The notes beneath the pieces were generated by a model. The model had not been told where the DNA came from and did no database searches. It was given only the letters and a program-made list of their open reading frames with translations. A stretch of 64,000 nt of DNA from Dermatemys mawii. Lineage: Eukaryota > Chordata > Testudines > Dermatemydidae. Each line of letters begins with the position of its first letter. The first letter of the stretch is position 1. Positions 22,982 through 36,214 of the stretch are shown one piece after another. The stretch lies in contig ML677366.1 in the NCBI GenBank assembly GCA_007922305.1, forward strand, positions 11,221,132 through 11,285,131, in the 5' to 3' direction. The position numbers and the translations under genes were made by a program.

Positions 22982-24400
22982 CAAATGCTCAACTTCACCA
23001 GTCAGGCTGCCAACTGGACAGGACTCGAATGCAACACTAGGAAGTGCACATCCCAGCATATTGATGGCAGTAGAAGGGACTTGGTCCAGGTGACACCTTT
23101 TCATATTGAGGGTGAATCCATGATCCTCCTCAGGGATGGGAAAGCATACCAACATCTCAGCATGTCCACGGGTTTCTGCATCCAGCAGACACCTGGGGAT
23201 ACCATCATGGAGATCCTATGAGATGCGACCAGGATTGACTCCTCCCTAGTGGCACCATGGCAGAAGATCAATGCCTTGAGCACCTTCCTGATCCCCCATA
23301 TTTCATTGGTCCTGAGGGGATCTGCCGTGGTGAAGGTATCTCTGAACAAGGCAGGCAGCTAGTGAAGAAGTGGATGGTTTTTCCCCAGAGAGCCAGCAAT
23401 GAACTGATATACATCTCGCACAGGCAGGGTGGCGCCAACCTCCCTCGTATGGGTGATCTGTGTGACATAGTGATCACTCACGCCTTCCACCTTCTGACGT
23501 GCCTGGATGCCGTGGTGAGGAACATCACAGAAAGTGCTATGCAGGATGTCATCAAGAAGCGAATCACCAGGACCCTCTCCAACCAAGATGTCACTACCTA
23601 CCTGAACAACTCGCTGGAAGTTGAATTCGGAAGAGATGGGGGAGACTTTTCTTCACTCTGGATTTGTGTCTGCAATGCTATGTAACGACTGGAGAAGTGT
23701 ATCGGCTGCTGCTGGATGTGGTGTGAGGAACACCAGGTGCTGGGAGTCCTGGTGCCACAAGTAAAAAACACAGAGGACGCAATCTTCACTCCAAGAGCTA
23801 GAACCATGCTGGAGAGGACCCTAAAGAACGCCATCCACTGCCGATATGTGGAAAACCTGAAATGGAAGCCGGACCAAGGCAAGGCATTCAAGGTGACGTG
23901 CAAGTGGGATGCCAGCAACCACTTCCTGCCTGGGGGCAGCTTCACCTGATTTGCTGACTGGAGATTCACTCACAAGGCCTGGCTCAACTGCATTCCGCAG
24001 AATAGAGCTGTCTGCCATGGGAATCAGGACAAGCGATGCAGGAAGTATGGCTATGCCAGCGAGACACTACACCATGTCCTGTGAAGCTGCAAGCCCCATT
24101 CCAGAGCCTGGCCTGTGGCATAATGCTGTCCACGATCGGTAGGTCAGAGCCATCCCACCACTCCTGGGGAAGGTTGTTGTGAACTCCATCATCCCCAGAA
24201 CTGGCAGTCAACTGCAACCGGACCTGGACATTATCATCACCAACGAGGACTAGAAGAAGATCATGATGCTGGACATCACAGTGCCCTTCAAGAACAGGAC
24301 CCGAGCCTGCTATGAGCTCGAAAGGTGGAAAAATATGTCCCTTTGGCTGAAACCTTGAGAGCTAGGGGTTACCAGGTTCAGACACACCCTGATCATTGAA
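22982..24400 (+). pseudogene. R2-type LINE relic (RT thumb to endonuclease)
   Basis: Frames from 22985, 23222, 23339 and 23695 together show the C-terminal half of an R2-clade protein. Visible in order are: the end of the RT domain (GLECNTRKC...FHIEGE), the conserved thumb block (PWQKINALSTFLIPHISLVL, KKWMVFPQRASNELIYISHR and QGGANLPRMGDL), a linker, the CCHC zinc-knuckle region at 24033-24105 with the second Cys replaced by Tyr (CRKYG) and a stop inside, and the restriction-like endonuclease block with its PD...D residues (QPDLDIIITNED, LDITVPF) at about 24219-24294. Several stops and at least two frameshifts make it dead. R2 elements normally sit in 28S rDNA; none is visible here. The 5' half is missing. 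Confidence 0.88.
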
Positions 24401-24439
24401 GCTTGGTTGGAAGACCTCAAAAGAAAACCCATGAACTGG

Positions 24440-27400
24440 GGTGCGTGAGCCAGTAGGTGGTGTTCTTCCCTTAAAACTTCTGGATCCTGCAACTCCTCCC
24501 TCACATGAGTAATCCATACTACGCAACTACAGTATTCTCATTGAGCTCAATGGGATTACTTGCGTTGGTAAAGATTCAGGTCATTTTTGATTGTAAAGGA
24601 ACCTTTTCATTTTTCCAAAATCATTGTATTTCCACTCTCTGCAAGAGAAATATTTCTGGACCCAGCTGTATATATTTTGAATTACATTCATTTACATGGT
24701 GTGGTACAAAAGTCTTTTTCCCCCTTTTATTTCCAGCCTGCTGAATTATAAACCTGCCAGAACAGGTTTACTAGAAATATGTTGTTGACACAACCTTAAC
24801 AGTAGCCATGCTTCAAGAGGAAGCTATAATAGCTCTTCCCTTTATATGTGCATGGTAATAAAAGATGTGACAAATGTATTACTGGGGACTTAACAATCCC
24901 TGATAATAAGACCATGTCATAGCTCTTTGAATCTGATTTAAATGTTGATTTTTTTAGGGGTAGGTTGACATCTGTCACTGTATGTGTTTTTCAGCTGCCT
25001 TCTTCTCTATCTACCCTGAGAATACAGCTGGCTTTTAAATTCTGACATGTCCTAGACAAAACAAACAAATGGTGCCTCATGGCGATTTTATTATCTGTTC
25101 TTACAACAGGTTGATCCTCAGTTCAGAACTGTCCCCATTTCCAAATCCATTGAAGTTTTAGTCATGAATTTTTAAGCACATTTTATTTATGGTCTTGGAA
25201 GTGAGGTGAAATATTGAAGCATTTAGCAAATGTTAACCTTGTGTAGACATTTCCCCATTTATTTTTAAAGGGAAGGAGCATGCCTCCTCTTTGCAATGAA
25301 TATTCCAGCTCTGAAATTCCTGGGCAGTTATAACCTTAAATTGGGCCCTGCCCGGGAAATGATTAATAATCCTAACTAGAGTCATAGGTGTACAACCTCT
25401 TTATAGACGAATGTTCAAGTGGCTCAGATTCCTGTGAAAAGAGGAACACCCTGAAGAAATGGTGGTTCTAATTCACATAGGGAGACAGTGTACTGGAGGA
25501 GCAATTGTGTATGTCAAGAATTGCTTTAAAAATAAGAATCAGAAAAACTCACCTATAAAATAAATTGTAGTCAATGGCAACATTCCCACTGGCTTCAATG
25601 GAAACAAGTTGGGCCTTCTCATTGCCAACAACAATTGGAGTATCTACAAGCGTACAGCTACCCCTTTTATTCCAAAATTGTTTCCACCTGGATTAAGTTT
25701 TAAGAAGACTGCTGAAAAGGAGAGAGGCAGGGAAACAACTGCCAGAATCCATAAGTCTTATCACTGGCTATCGTAATGAAAACACATTAATCACAAACAC
25801 CTTAAAAGGGGAATGAGAGAAAATTAAATCAGGATATTCTTCATGTCTCCTAGCAATTTTTCTAGCTAGGTTACAGGATTCAATTCTTTTCAGTTGTTTA
25901 ATAAAAAAAAAGGCAGAGAGAGGGTAAGTGTTAGAGTGAGCAGTGGGAAATGCAACAGCTTGACAAGAAATTACATGTCTTATTTATCTCTGCATAAGAT
26001 GCTCCTTCAGGAGATGTGTGGAGAGTAGAGTGCATTGCTTCAGAACAAAGGCTTCTGTTATTTCTCAGAAATACTGCCTCTTGGTTCTGTACTGTTGCAA
26101 ATCCCCAAGATGCAAATACAAGCCCAGGCCCTGACTGTGAACTGAGAACAGTGTGTTGGAATACTCTTGCTTGGTTCTCAGTGCAGGACTGGGGCTATTG
26201 GATCCAAGGGGCTACTGGTGTCAAATCTTCTGGGCATGCTTTCAATTTGTATAGCATTAAAAAGCCCACATATTTCACAATTCCTTTACCAATTAACACG
26301 GGGCATGCTGGAAGCCAGTTGCTCCTCCTGCTACCACTCTACTCAATTCTTCTCCCCTCCTTGATATTTACACCTTTCAAACATATGTACGTGGTTCTCT
26401 TATTTCCCTGTCATTCTCTTTTAGCCAGGCTAGACATGTTTAGTCATTTACTCTTGCTTCATTTTCCGCATGTTTTTTGGCTTACCTCAGATTGGTTTCC
26501 AGTTTTCCTGATGTGGGGGTGCCCAAAATGTTACTTAGATGGAGTGTTATCAGAGCCATAGAATGCGGGGCCACCGCCCCACCATCAATTATATGAGATG
26601 CTTGTGTATACAACCCTGTATATTATTGACTTCATTTGCTGCCTTATTGCACTGAAGGTTCACAACCCTTCAAATTTACTTTATGATACTGGTAACTCCT
26701 TCTTCCATGTCATTAAAGGTATTGGGAAAATTGACATAACTCCATGGATTTCAGAGGAGGAAGGGTGGTGGAATAGAGACAGAGACAGGTGGGGGTGGGG
26801 AATTCTCTGAATAGACCCACCTCAACTCCCTTCCCTGGAGAAGGAGCCAGAAAGCTGGAAAACCGTGCAAAGGTGTGCATGCGCTGCTATGGATTGGTGG
26901 AGAAACTGAGACACTTAAAATAAAGTACACACTAGTGTTTACAAGCAAGAAGGTCTCAGAAAGAGGAGTGGGTATGATAGCTGTGTCCCTTCACACCCGC
27001 TGAGACAGACTCTGCCCTTAGCTATACCATAGTAAAGAAAGTGTAAGTCAAGTGAAGCGCATAGAGTTAACCAGTGCAAATATGAAATCAGACCCACTCG
27101 GTGCCTTCTTCTTCTCGCCAATTAATAGGCTCTGCCTCTGGAAGTGAACAACATGAATTTCTCTAGTCTGGTGATTGAACTGTCAATACTAGTCTGTGTC
27201 TTTTACAAACTTTAGCTAGCCTTAGACACCACTCTGCTGCCTCTCAGCCGATTTCACAGTTCCAGATATCCAAAAGACAGAAGGATTTCCCGGGAGGACA
27301 ATTATGTTTCAAATTGCCTCAAATCGATCTTTTTCTACTTCTTCAAATGAAAGAAACCAACTGTGAATTCCTTTCATATTATGATAGTTTATAAAGACCT

Positions 27401-27880
27401 TTAACATCTTTTGAACAGCAGTTACTAAAACTGATGGGTTCCCATAGATCCAAAACTTTAAAGCAACTTTGCTAGCCTCAAAGCCACACGAAAAAATTGC
27501 CAGAAGTCCACATTTAAAACCTGATTTTCAGAAGAACTAAGTGTTCACAAATCCCTTTGACCTCAAGGGGAGCTACAGTGGCTCTTCACTTTTGAAAACA
27601 AGACTGCTAGTTTGCATGGCATAGAGCAGATTGTCACTACAATCACCTTGAATACCGGCGAGCTTTGACTACACTGAACCTGGACCAGAGTGGCCTCAAT
27701 CTGACCATTTTTAGTTCATGGAAATGGACATCATTTTTCATCCCATCAGAGATTCAGGCATCTAGGTCCCTTAGCTTTCCAAGATGAAGTGGATTGTGTG
27801 CAGTCTCCAGCCCCTGGGGAAAAAATAAATAAAGTTAATCAGTCAGAATATTCAGTCACCTTTTAACTTTTTCAGCCCCC
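24440..27880. other. Intergenic; no gene seen
   Basis: 3.4 kb of AT-rich DNA with no CpG island and no recognised protein. The longest open frame, 26016-26561 (181 codons, not from an ATG), is hydrophobic toward its end but matches nothing I know. The text at 25560-25620 resembles the diffuse 'tcaatggcaac' repeat. Confidence 0.5.
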
Positions 27881-27883
27881 TTT

Positions 27884-28290
27884 GACTCCTAGACTCCTAG
27901 ACTTTAAGGTCAGAAAGGACCATTATGATCATCTAGTCTGACCTGCACAACACAGGCCACAGAATCTCCCCCACCCACTCCTGCAATAAACCTCTCACCT
28001 ATGTCTGAGCTATTGAAGTCCTCAAATCACGGTTTAAAGACTTCAAGGTGCAGAGAATCCTCAAGCAAGTGACCCGTGCCCCACCCTGCAGAGGAAGGCG
28101 AAAAACCCTCAGGGCCTCTGCCAATCTGCCCTGGAGGAAAATTCCTTCTGGACCCCAAATATGGTGATTAGCTAAACCCTGAGCATGTGGGCAAGACTCA
28201 CCAGCCAGACACCCAGGAAAGAATTCTCTGTAGTAACTCAGATCCCATCCCGTCCAACATCCCATCACTGAGTTCCACCCTGCTCTCCAC
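27884..28290 (-). mobile_element. CR1 LINE 3' UTR, minus strand
   Basis: 'gactttaaggtcagaaagga', 'ccattatgatcatctagtct', 'tatgtctgagctattgaagt', 'ggtttaaagacttcaaggtg' and 'aagtgacccgtgcccca' match a well-conserved turtle CR1 3' UTR in antisense. Divergence is lower than in the other CR1 pieces, so this is a younger insertion. Confidence 0.85.
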
Positions 28291-28309
28291 AAAAGTTAAT
28301 TACATATCA

Positions 28310-29840
28310 GGGGAAAAAAATATCATGAGCTGGGGAGTGGGCATTTTTCATGAAATCACTTGTATAAAATCAAAGCTAGATTCTTTGCCTTGAAATTCTT
28401 CTCAACATTGTTTTAACAGTGTGCTAGGGCATCAGCATCACTTTTTGCTCAGGTGAGTTTAGGGCTTATTTTGTATACGATGACCCCAATCCTGCAAACA
28501 AGGATACTGTGTTAAGCATGAATATGTAGCCCCAGGATCAGGGATGTCAGCCATCTTCTGAGGTCGTTAGTTTCAGCATGTGAGGCACCCAGAAACCATG
28601 CTGATGTGTACAATGTAAAAACCAGAATTATTATTATGTGCAGATTTGATGGGAACTGGAGAACGAAAGAGAGAAAATAATGAGAAATAGAACAATTAGA
28701 CTCTAATGAGTTTGGATCATTTAGGGCAACTGGGCCAACAGATGGCAAATGTGTTTCAGTGTAGAAAAATGTAAAATAATTAGTCTGGGCATAAGGAACT
28801 GAAGTGGGGTGTGTGGGCTAAGTTCAATGTGAAGCAGGGAAAACATTTAACGTTATTATGGAAAATCAGTGGAGCCTCGTGCACAGAGGCTGCAAAGGAG
28901 GACTATATCAGGAGAGAGATAGAAACAAAGCAGAAGAGGTGAGACTGACAGTGTATAAGACGTGTTTTGGCTCCCTGTGAGCAGTACTAGCATCCAGGCA
29001 GGAGATTATTACCATGGGAGAGGTGCGCGGAGGAACCGACATTCTTGAGCGGGAAAAGCTTGGACTTGGGCTGATTTTCACTGGAAAACAAAGAAACGTG
29101 GCAATTATAGAGAAATGTTCACATTTACAGAACAGCTCCATCAAGAGATTAGATTTCTTACCCTGGCACATGTCTAAAACAAGGAGAAAATATTGAAATG
29201 TCTGTGGGACTTGGTGAGAAACTTCAGTTAAACTGCTTCATCTGCAGGGTCATAAAAATACAGAATAAATTTAATGGGAAATTAACAGATGTTTAGTTGC
29301 ACTAGGTTATCTTCTGGGGGAGGTGGCGGCTGGAATATAGGATTAGATAAAAATAAAATAAAAAGAACATATCAAGTATGGATGGTCTCTGCTTGTTCAT
29401 GAAGTTCATGACGTTTGATGTTATTTTGTTGTCTTCGATGGTGATGTGGACTCATTAGGATCTCAGGGTTTAAAGCACAGATTCAAAGAGCCTGGTTCAC
29501 CTTCGCACTGCTCTAGTTTTAGGCTAGTGGAACTCTATTGCTTACATGGATTTACACCAGCATAAAACTGGAGTAACATCGAGGTGAATCAGACCGATTG
29601 GATGCAAACACTATAAAGACAAAATGAAAGAGGGAAAATAATCAGGCATAGATCATACAGCACCAGAGCTTCAGCATATTTGGTATGAAAATACTGATTT
29701 TCATTATGTTCAATGTAACAACCAAAGCTGATCAAATATCAGGAGTCCCACTGAACCATGGAGTCCTGCTGTTATTTCTAACTCATCAGATTCAAGTGAC
29801 ACACTATCAGAATGTCTCCTAGATCCCAGAGGAAACATAG
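28310..29840. other. Intergenic; no gene seen
   Basis: AT-rich with short frames only. No repeat is confidently recognised. Confidence 0.5.
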
Positions 29841-30008
29841 TCTCGTTAGAGTAGAGGGGCTCGTATGTGTCAAGAAACCTGGTCTCGTTAGAGTAGAGGG
29901 GCTAGGATGTGTCAAGAAACCTGGTCTAGTTAGAGTAGAGGGGCTAGGATGTGTCAAGAAACCTGGTCTAGTTAGAGTAGAGGGGCTAGGATGTGTCAAG
30001 AAAGCTGG
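29841..30008. repeat. Minisatellite, four 42-bp units
   Basis: Four tandem copies start at 29841, 29883, 29925 and 29967, exactly 42 bases apart, each beginning TCTMGTTAGAGTAGAGGGGC. Because 42 is a multiple of three, both strands show periodic 14-residue frames (LVRVEGLGCVKKPG on plus). Copies 2-4 share changes not in copy 1, and the last ends with an altered base. This is not a gene. Confidence 0.95.
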
Positions 30009-30190
30009 GCAGTAATTCTGGCTCTGCAAATAATTCCCTGTGTGATTTTGGAAAAGTCATTTGATGGCTCTGTAACTCAGTTTACCCCTGTGTATTAAGA
30101 AAAGGATAATATTAACCTATTTTATAGTGATATTGTGAGGCTCAGTTCATTCGCTTTTGTAAAACACTCAGCAGAAAAGTGGAAGGCATA
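30009..30190 (+). repeat. MIR-like SINE
   Basis: 'ttctggctctgcaaataatt', 'tgtgtgattttggaaaagtc' and 'tctgtaactcagtttacccc' follow the sense MIR order, then 'tattgtgaggctcagttcat'. It directly abuts the minisatellite. Confidence 0.75.
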
Positions 30191-30199
30191 ACAATATGA

Positions 30200-33100
30200 A
30201 CAGACATTCAGCATAAAAAAGGCAAGTCTCAACTTGTCACATGCCTAACTGATGCATCTTGTGTAATAAAATACAGTGTGTCACATCCATAAATCTGGAG
30301 TTCTGGGACCGCTCTTAATCCTCCTTTCCCATTGTACAAGTCAATATTCTAATAACTTTGCTTTTTTGATCTTAACTTTGATTCTTGAAACCTTTACCTC
30401 CGCTTTCTTTTGCATATATGATCCTGGCAAAAGTCCCCCTCTACACCAAATCCCCGCCCCCAGCATAGCAATACAAATATTACACACCTGTGTGGATAAT
30501 CATTAATGATAGCACTTAGCATTTATAAAATGTTTCACATCTTCACCGTGTTTTACAAATATTAACCAATGGGAGCTATCCTACGAGAGTCAATCCTGTT
30601 TGACATAAAAGTATTTCCTTTGGTTTTAGCGCAAAAGCTTGAAAGGAAAAGATGTTGGCACAACCCTTAACCAGCAGGAAGCCAAGTCAAGTATGGAAGA
30701 GCCATGCTGGTTATAATCAGAAATATATATCATCCTCTCTTTCTCTCTGTAAGAAAAGTGATCGGTATTTAAAGAGACAGTGCACACTTCTGAACAATGT
30801 TGTTTATTCTTAGCTACAGATAATACCTTGTCAATTACTGTCCATTTAAAAAAATATGTAATTAAAGTGTCTTTCCCCTGGTCATGAGTAACGCTTTGTA
30901 ATCTGAGTTTAAATTAATGCTATACTGTCTGAGCTGCTGTTTTTGCCAGCATCAGACTGTTAAGTACCAAGAGTAAAAATGTGTTTGTTGATGTACAGCA
31001 ACACCCAATACAATAAGCTGCAAATACTCACATGCCATGAACACAGAGGTAATACACAACTGGTACCTCTATTAGCTTGGCTAATATTTTTGGATGAAGT
31101 TATCTGCAGCAAACAGGAGAATTCCTCAAGTAGGTTTTCCTATGAGTTAACAGAAGCATGCACAGCTTCTTCCATACTGCGAGCGGAGGGCTGAAACTGA
31201 GTGTTAATTGATTTGTATTTACCAGGATTTGCTGCAAGTTTTCTGCAGAATTGCTGTAAGACATTTCGCCGTGGTGGGCCAGATGACCTGGTATGTTCTG
31301 GCTGCTATACACCATTCTGATTATGTAAGGTAACCATCAGTGCAGCTTGGCTGGCTGGTTGAGGGGAAGAACTGTTCATATTTTGTAAAAAATCAACAAC
31401 ATACATATGGAATTACAGCAAACATTTGCAAAATACTACATTCAGTGAAATCGGAGCAAACACTTCTTATGGAATTTTTTTAGCGTAAAATTCTTGAAAT
31501 TTGAGCCCAAAATCAATGCTTTTGTTTTAAAATTTCCCCAAAACAAAATCCAGCCTTTGTTGTTTCTCAGTTACAGCACTCAGTGAACTCCCTTTCCCAG
31601 ATGCTGAATTTTGTCCTGCACCATGTCTGCAGTTGCCTCCACCCTTGCAGTCACAGAGGATTTTTTGGCATTGCCACGTCTGCTCATGTTGCAGAAGGAA
31701 GGATCATTATCCAGGCTGTGCCTAGGAGGAACATCACTGAATCCACGAAAACTGTGTCAAATTCAAACATCTTTCCAACACTCTATGCTCTGTATTGCCA
31801 GAGAAACATGAACGATTTATTTAGTGATAAATGTTGATGCACTATCTATATCACACTGATGCATGAAACGTATACTGTGTTAGATTTATCTACACCCATA
31901 TCTGAAATAGATGTAACAGATACTTCTATGTATCGATAGATATTTCTACTTTATGTACCAGTAAAACTCTTAGAACGAAGTAGCTTTCATGAAGGTTGGA
32001 AAATTATCCCCGAAAGTATTCTGGAATATTGTTATTAGATGAATAAAATGCCAACTCGAAGGCATGAGCATTTTGCTATTTAGATCAGAGAGGGCAAGTT
32101 GGATATAGTTTCCTCAATATTGCTGTGTCCAAACACACACACATACTATCAGTCACCTGGCAAATAGTCTGATTGGCAATTCTGCCTTTGGTTTGATCAC
32201 TGTGGAGAAAACTGAGCATATGTTCCCTAGTTTGAGGAAATTATTGTATTTCCTCCCCTGAACAGCTTGCAGTCTAGAAGGTTTCTCTATCAGTAGAAAG
32301 GTTACAATGTAGATTACCTATTTCACATTGTATTCTGTAATCCAAGCCCTCCCACTGTCCTCTGACAGTATTTTTAAACAGGGTTGGTACAGCCTGGGTC
32401 TATAAATACAGTACTCCTCTCTTCTAGACCAATATTTGAGATGCCAGCTGATCAAATAAATCCTTTTAGATCAGCCCTTTGCTTACCATGCATTAAAACA
32501 GTTCAGTACCCTGCTCTCATTCTCACTCTTTCCCCCGCCCGACAATTGCCATGTTACCGTTCCCCATGTAACACCCCAAGCAGGCTGCTTGAAAGAAGAA
32601 ATGTGTGTATTTCCCAGGCTAGGGGTCCATAAATCAGAGCCCCCTGTCTTACTAGGATGGGAGATAACTCACATAGCAGCACATATCAGTCACCAACACA
32701 GTCCATAAATAGCACTTGTAAGGCCAAGCTTGAGGGGCTAGAATTTTGCACTTAGAGCGGATGTTCATAAACCAGTGAGCAGGCAACTGGTTTGTTAGCC
32801 AGGCTAGATCTGATCTAAAAGGTCTTTTGGGAGGCCTTAAAACTGTTGGATCAGGCAGCCTCATCACCACTGAAGGTGCTAGAGATCTGCCACGATTTCA
32901 CGGGTCTAATCCTGAAGGGCTAACTCAGACCCCAGTCTTGCCAGGTCAGGGTCTCATTCCTTCCTCAGGCAAAACACTCATTGACTTCAGTGGGAGTCTG
33001 GCTCGAGGAAAAACCGAGTAAGGACTTTTATGGCTCAAGAAAATTTTGCCCAAGGAAGGATGTAGTAAAACCAGTTATTTTTATTTCCACAGGTAGAAGG

Positions 33101-34200
33101 GGTCCTTTCACACAATTCACCATGACAAACTACCAGCCCAAACAACACTGCTCAGCACTTATAGTTTGGTGTGGAAACATTTGCTAACATATGAAGTCAG
33201 AAGCCAGGGGTCAGCTTTCACCCTCAGATGTGTCTGTATGAATCCCATTTGCCCATTCATGTAGAAGTTGGCAAGGAACCCTCTCCCAGTGGCTAGAGGA
33301 AGGATCACTGCAGTAAGCTCTGAGTGCCAGGTTTTGCAATGTAGAAAGGCTGGGCAGTAAAATGATTGAAAAAAAAATCACTGGACCAGCTGATAAGATC
33401 AAGTTAAGCTTCCTAACAAAAGTCCATTGAGGAATTCATTGAGATCCCTCCAGAAAACAAGGAAATTAAATTCAGCTACCAAATTGTTTATATTTTTTCT
33501 TACAGAAACCTGTGTAAAATGGTGAATTTTGCTACAACAATGCATAGATCTATCATCAGTGTATTGACTGTGATTCATTCAGATGGCAATGGGGCTGCGA
33601 GTAACTTGGAGCCTGATCCAAGGTCTATAGAAATCAATGGAAAGGTGTTTCAATCTGCATTCATCCTCTCTGCGTTCTGCTTACTGGAGAAAATAGCCTG
33701 CTTTGGGTGGTAATCGCTTCCTAGAAAGTCAGCCTGCTGAGTGGGTGGGCCAGGAGAACTCTCATGGGGACATAGATTTAACTGCGTTCCACTCCCTTAA
33801 TTCAGCTCAGCCTAGGTTACATTCGCTCTTGATTCAGTACATTACAAACATATATAGTTCCCTATTACAGTCTGTTCTGTTTTCCTATAGACAGGGCCTA
33901 ATGGCAAGGCACTGTGTTCCTGAATAGGGAGCTGGAGGAGGCTACACACACTTCCAGGTCAGGAGTTCTGCTCTTGGGGCTCTCTTTCACAATTCCTAGG
34001 TAGCATGTTCCATAATCTTGTTTCTGACATCTCTCATGGCAATGCGAGATCACAAGCAGAGTTTGGAAGCAGGCATCGTGACTAATGCACATTGCATGCA
34101 CTGCCATTTTATTGAGCTGAAACTTGTGCACCATTTGCTGCACAGGTATTAACGTGACAGCCCATTTTGTCACCTGCATCATGCATAGATAACTGTTAAA
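30200..34200. other. Intergenic; no gene seen
   Basis: 4 kb without CpG island, recognised protein or strong repeat. The interval 31480-31560 has AT-rich text like the MITE-like family. Scattered phrases of the diffuse reptilian repeat occur near 32980 and 33610. Confidence 0.5.
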
Positions 34201-34204
34201 TGAA

Positions 34205-34372
34205 CCATACTCAAATGGTGCCAGAGGAAGTGATGGAAGCTGTTGTTTGACCCATTTAAAACTGGAAAAAGCATTACAAGTGTACTAGAGGGACCAATCC
34301 CATATTGGCTGGGTGGAGGAGATTGGGTAGGTCCTTTCCACCTGAACTTTGCATAGTTCTATACGAGAGTAT
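34205..34372 (+). mobile_element. CR1 LINE 3' terminus, plus strand
   Basis: 'gccagaggaagtgatggaag', 'gacccatttaaaactgg', 'tactagagggaccaatccc' and 'ggtaggtcctttcc' match the sense 3' end of a CR1 subfamily, ending near 'gcatagttctata'. Confidence 0.65.
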
Positions 34373-34375
34373 TGT

Positions 34376-35110
34376 TCTGTCATGGATAAAGGGCAGCTGC
34401 ATCTCTGGCCCCTCTCGCTTCCCTCTGGAGTCCTCCACTGGAGTCGGGCCTCATGCCTTTACCTTTCCTGGGGTAATTCCCCCATTCTCAGACTGAGCCC
34501 TGTGTATTGTCTGCGCTTATCCAGTAGGTCTGACCAGGTTCAACATCTGCAGTTCTCCCTATCAGGAATGTGTAACCATACAGTGACCAGACAGTTTGAT
34601 CTTACCAGTACGAACCAAGCTAACAGAAGAGAAGAGGATTTTTAAAAAATCAGAGTTCTGCACCCATGTCAGTCTTACCTAAGCCATTCCATTCTGTGAA
34701 GGGAACCTAGGAAGGTCTAGCTTCTTCAGATACCACAGCGGGTGTTTGTGAGTGTCATTGTGTTCCATCACAAACAGCTCACTGACAACAACCTGACTTT
34801 TGGCCAAAAAGAGTCTTCTTAACCCACCAAGAGTCCTTTGCCTTTTGGTATCCCAGGTTTGGGCTCTGCTGACAAAACCAGTTTGGTGACCTCCATAGGA
34901 AGTCGAGCTAATCTCTTCTGGGCCCACTGCTATTCCATTGCAACAACTCCCCAAGTGTTTGCTGAGGGATGTCTTATCTCCAGTCACTGTTTGCCTTCCT
35001 ACTGGTTTTTCCAACAGTCGGCTATTAAACTAAATCAATATATTCATACAGTAAATGTCCCTCGCAACAATCAGACAAGCACATAGCATTCTAGAATTAT
35101 TACAGAGTAG
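34376..35110. repeat. Possible LTR-like or other repeat, unassigned
   Basis: Starting at TGTCATGGATAAAGG (34378) the text is moderately GC-rich and has the feel of an interspersed repeat, perhaps a solo LTR beginning with TG. I cannot find a matching CA end with a target duplication and see no retroviral protein. It could equally be unique sequence. Confidence 0.25.
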
Positions 35111-35114
35111 CCCC

Positions 35115-36210
35115 ACACCCTTCAAACTGTCACTGGTCTCCATGTCATGTAACACAGAGGTTTCCTCCATTCAATCTCGTCACACACAAGTGATCTGCAG
35201 CGATCGACATGGGGCCAGGAGTTAAAAATCATGACTTCAGACCCCTTTCTTTACACACAAAATTACAGATGACGGGCTTGCAACTGAACTCCATGGGATG
35301 AAATGTCATATTATAAGATGAGATGAAATAGATCAAGATGTCACAACAACCAGTCATCTGAGGCAAAAGATCCCAACCCATGTCACAGATCCTTTCCCCA
35401 TTATTTCAATCCATTTAGTGGAAAAAAATTTGTCTTACCAAGAATATAAAGGAAGCGAATATACATTTAAATGCAACTGCAGTACATGCCTTATAAGGAG
35501 TAGCCTCTTGCTACCTTGGAAACCTTGAGAAGAGCCTCCAATTCTAGTTTATTTCTCACACTCCCAAGTTATGTAAGTCTTACTCATTTAGATTTGAATT
35601 CAGTTTGTATTTTTTCCTGGTTCCCGTCACATTGAGGGTCTGTTGCAATATCCAAATGGGCTGGTGTGAGAGCAATAGCGTTATGAACTGATTGAGGACT
35701 TGGGATGTTTTCCCTGTATTACGGCTACTGTAAATGTGATACAATAGAAGGCACACTATGTATTCATTGGGGTGCCACGGTTAAAGTGCCAGCCACACAG
35801 TTCTGTCAGTCATCTATCTCATCAATGGAATAGCTAGCATACCTAGTTTGCTATTAATTGGCTATAGGAGATTCCACTTACTGGGGGCCCTTGATACACA
35901 GCATGCCTGACTAATTGGTACAACTGCCATAGAGGAGACTCGGAACACTGCATTGCAATTATCCGTTGAAATTCCAGATCAGGTGCATATCCAGCTATTT
36001 GCAAACAGCTCACAGGAGTTAACAGTGGAGGGAGGGCCCTCAGCTCCCAATTGACTTCCCTTGTTGGTCTGCCAGAATTTGAGTCCTTCAACCTTGAGGG
36101 CACAATGCAGAGCTTCTCCCTTAATCCTGACCCTTTGTTTCAGGAGGAGCATTAGTGAGGGTTGAGTTCTGCACTGCAGTGAAGTGGTCATCACGGAGCT
36201 CACTGGTTAT
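35115..36210. other. Intergenic; no gene seen
   Basis: Short frames only; nothing recognised. Confidence 0.5.
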
Positions 36211-36214
36211 TCAG

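Noticed and set aside
26016..26561. Open frame of 181 codons with a hydrophobic C-terminal half
   Set aside because: It does not start with ATG, shows no known domain, lies in AT-rich DNA without a promoter-like island, and is within what is expected by chance in 64 kb.
29778..30029. Frames with a 14-residue repeat, looking like a repeat protein
   Set aside because: The 42-bp minisatellite gives periodic frames on both strands; no start context or neighbours support a gene.
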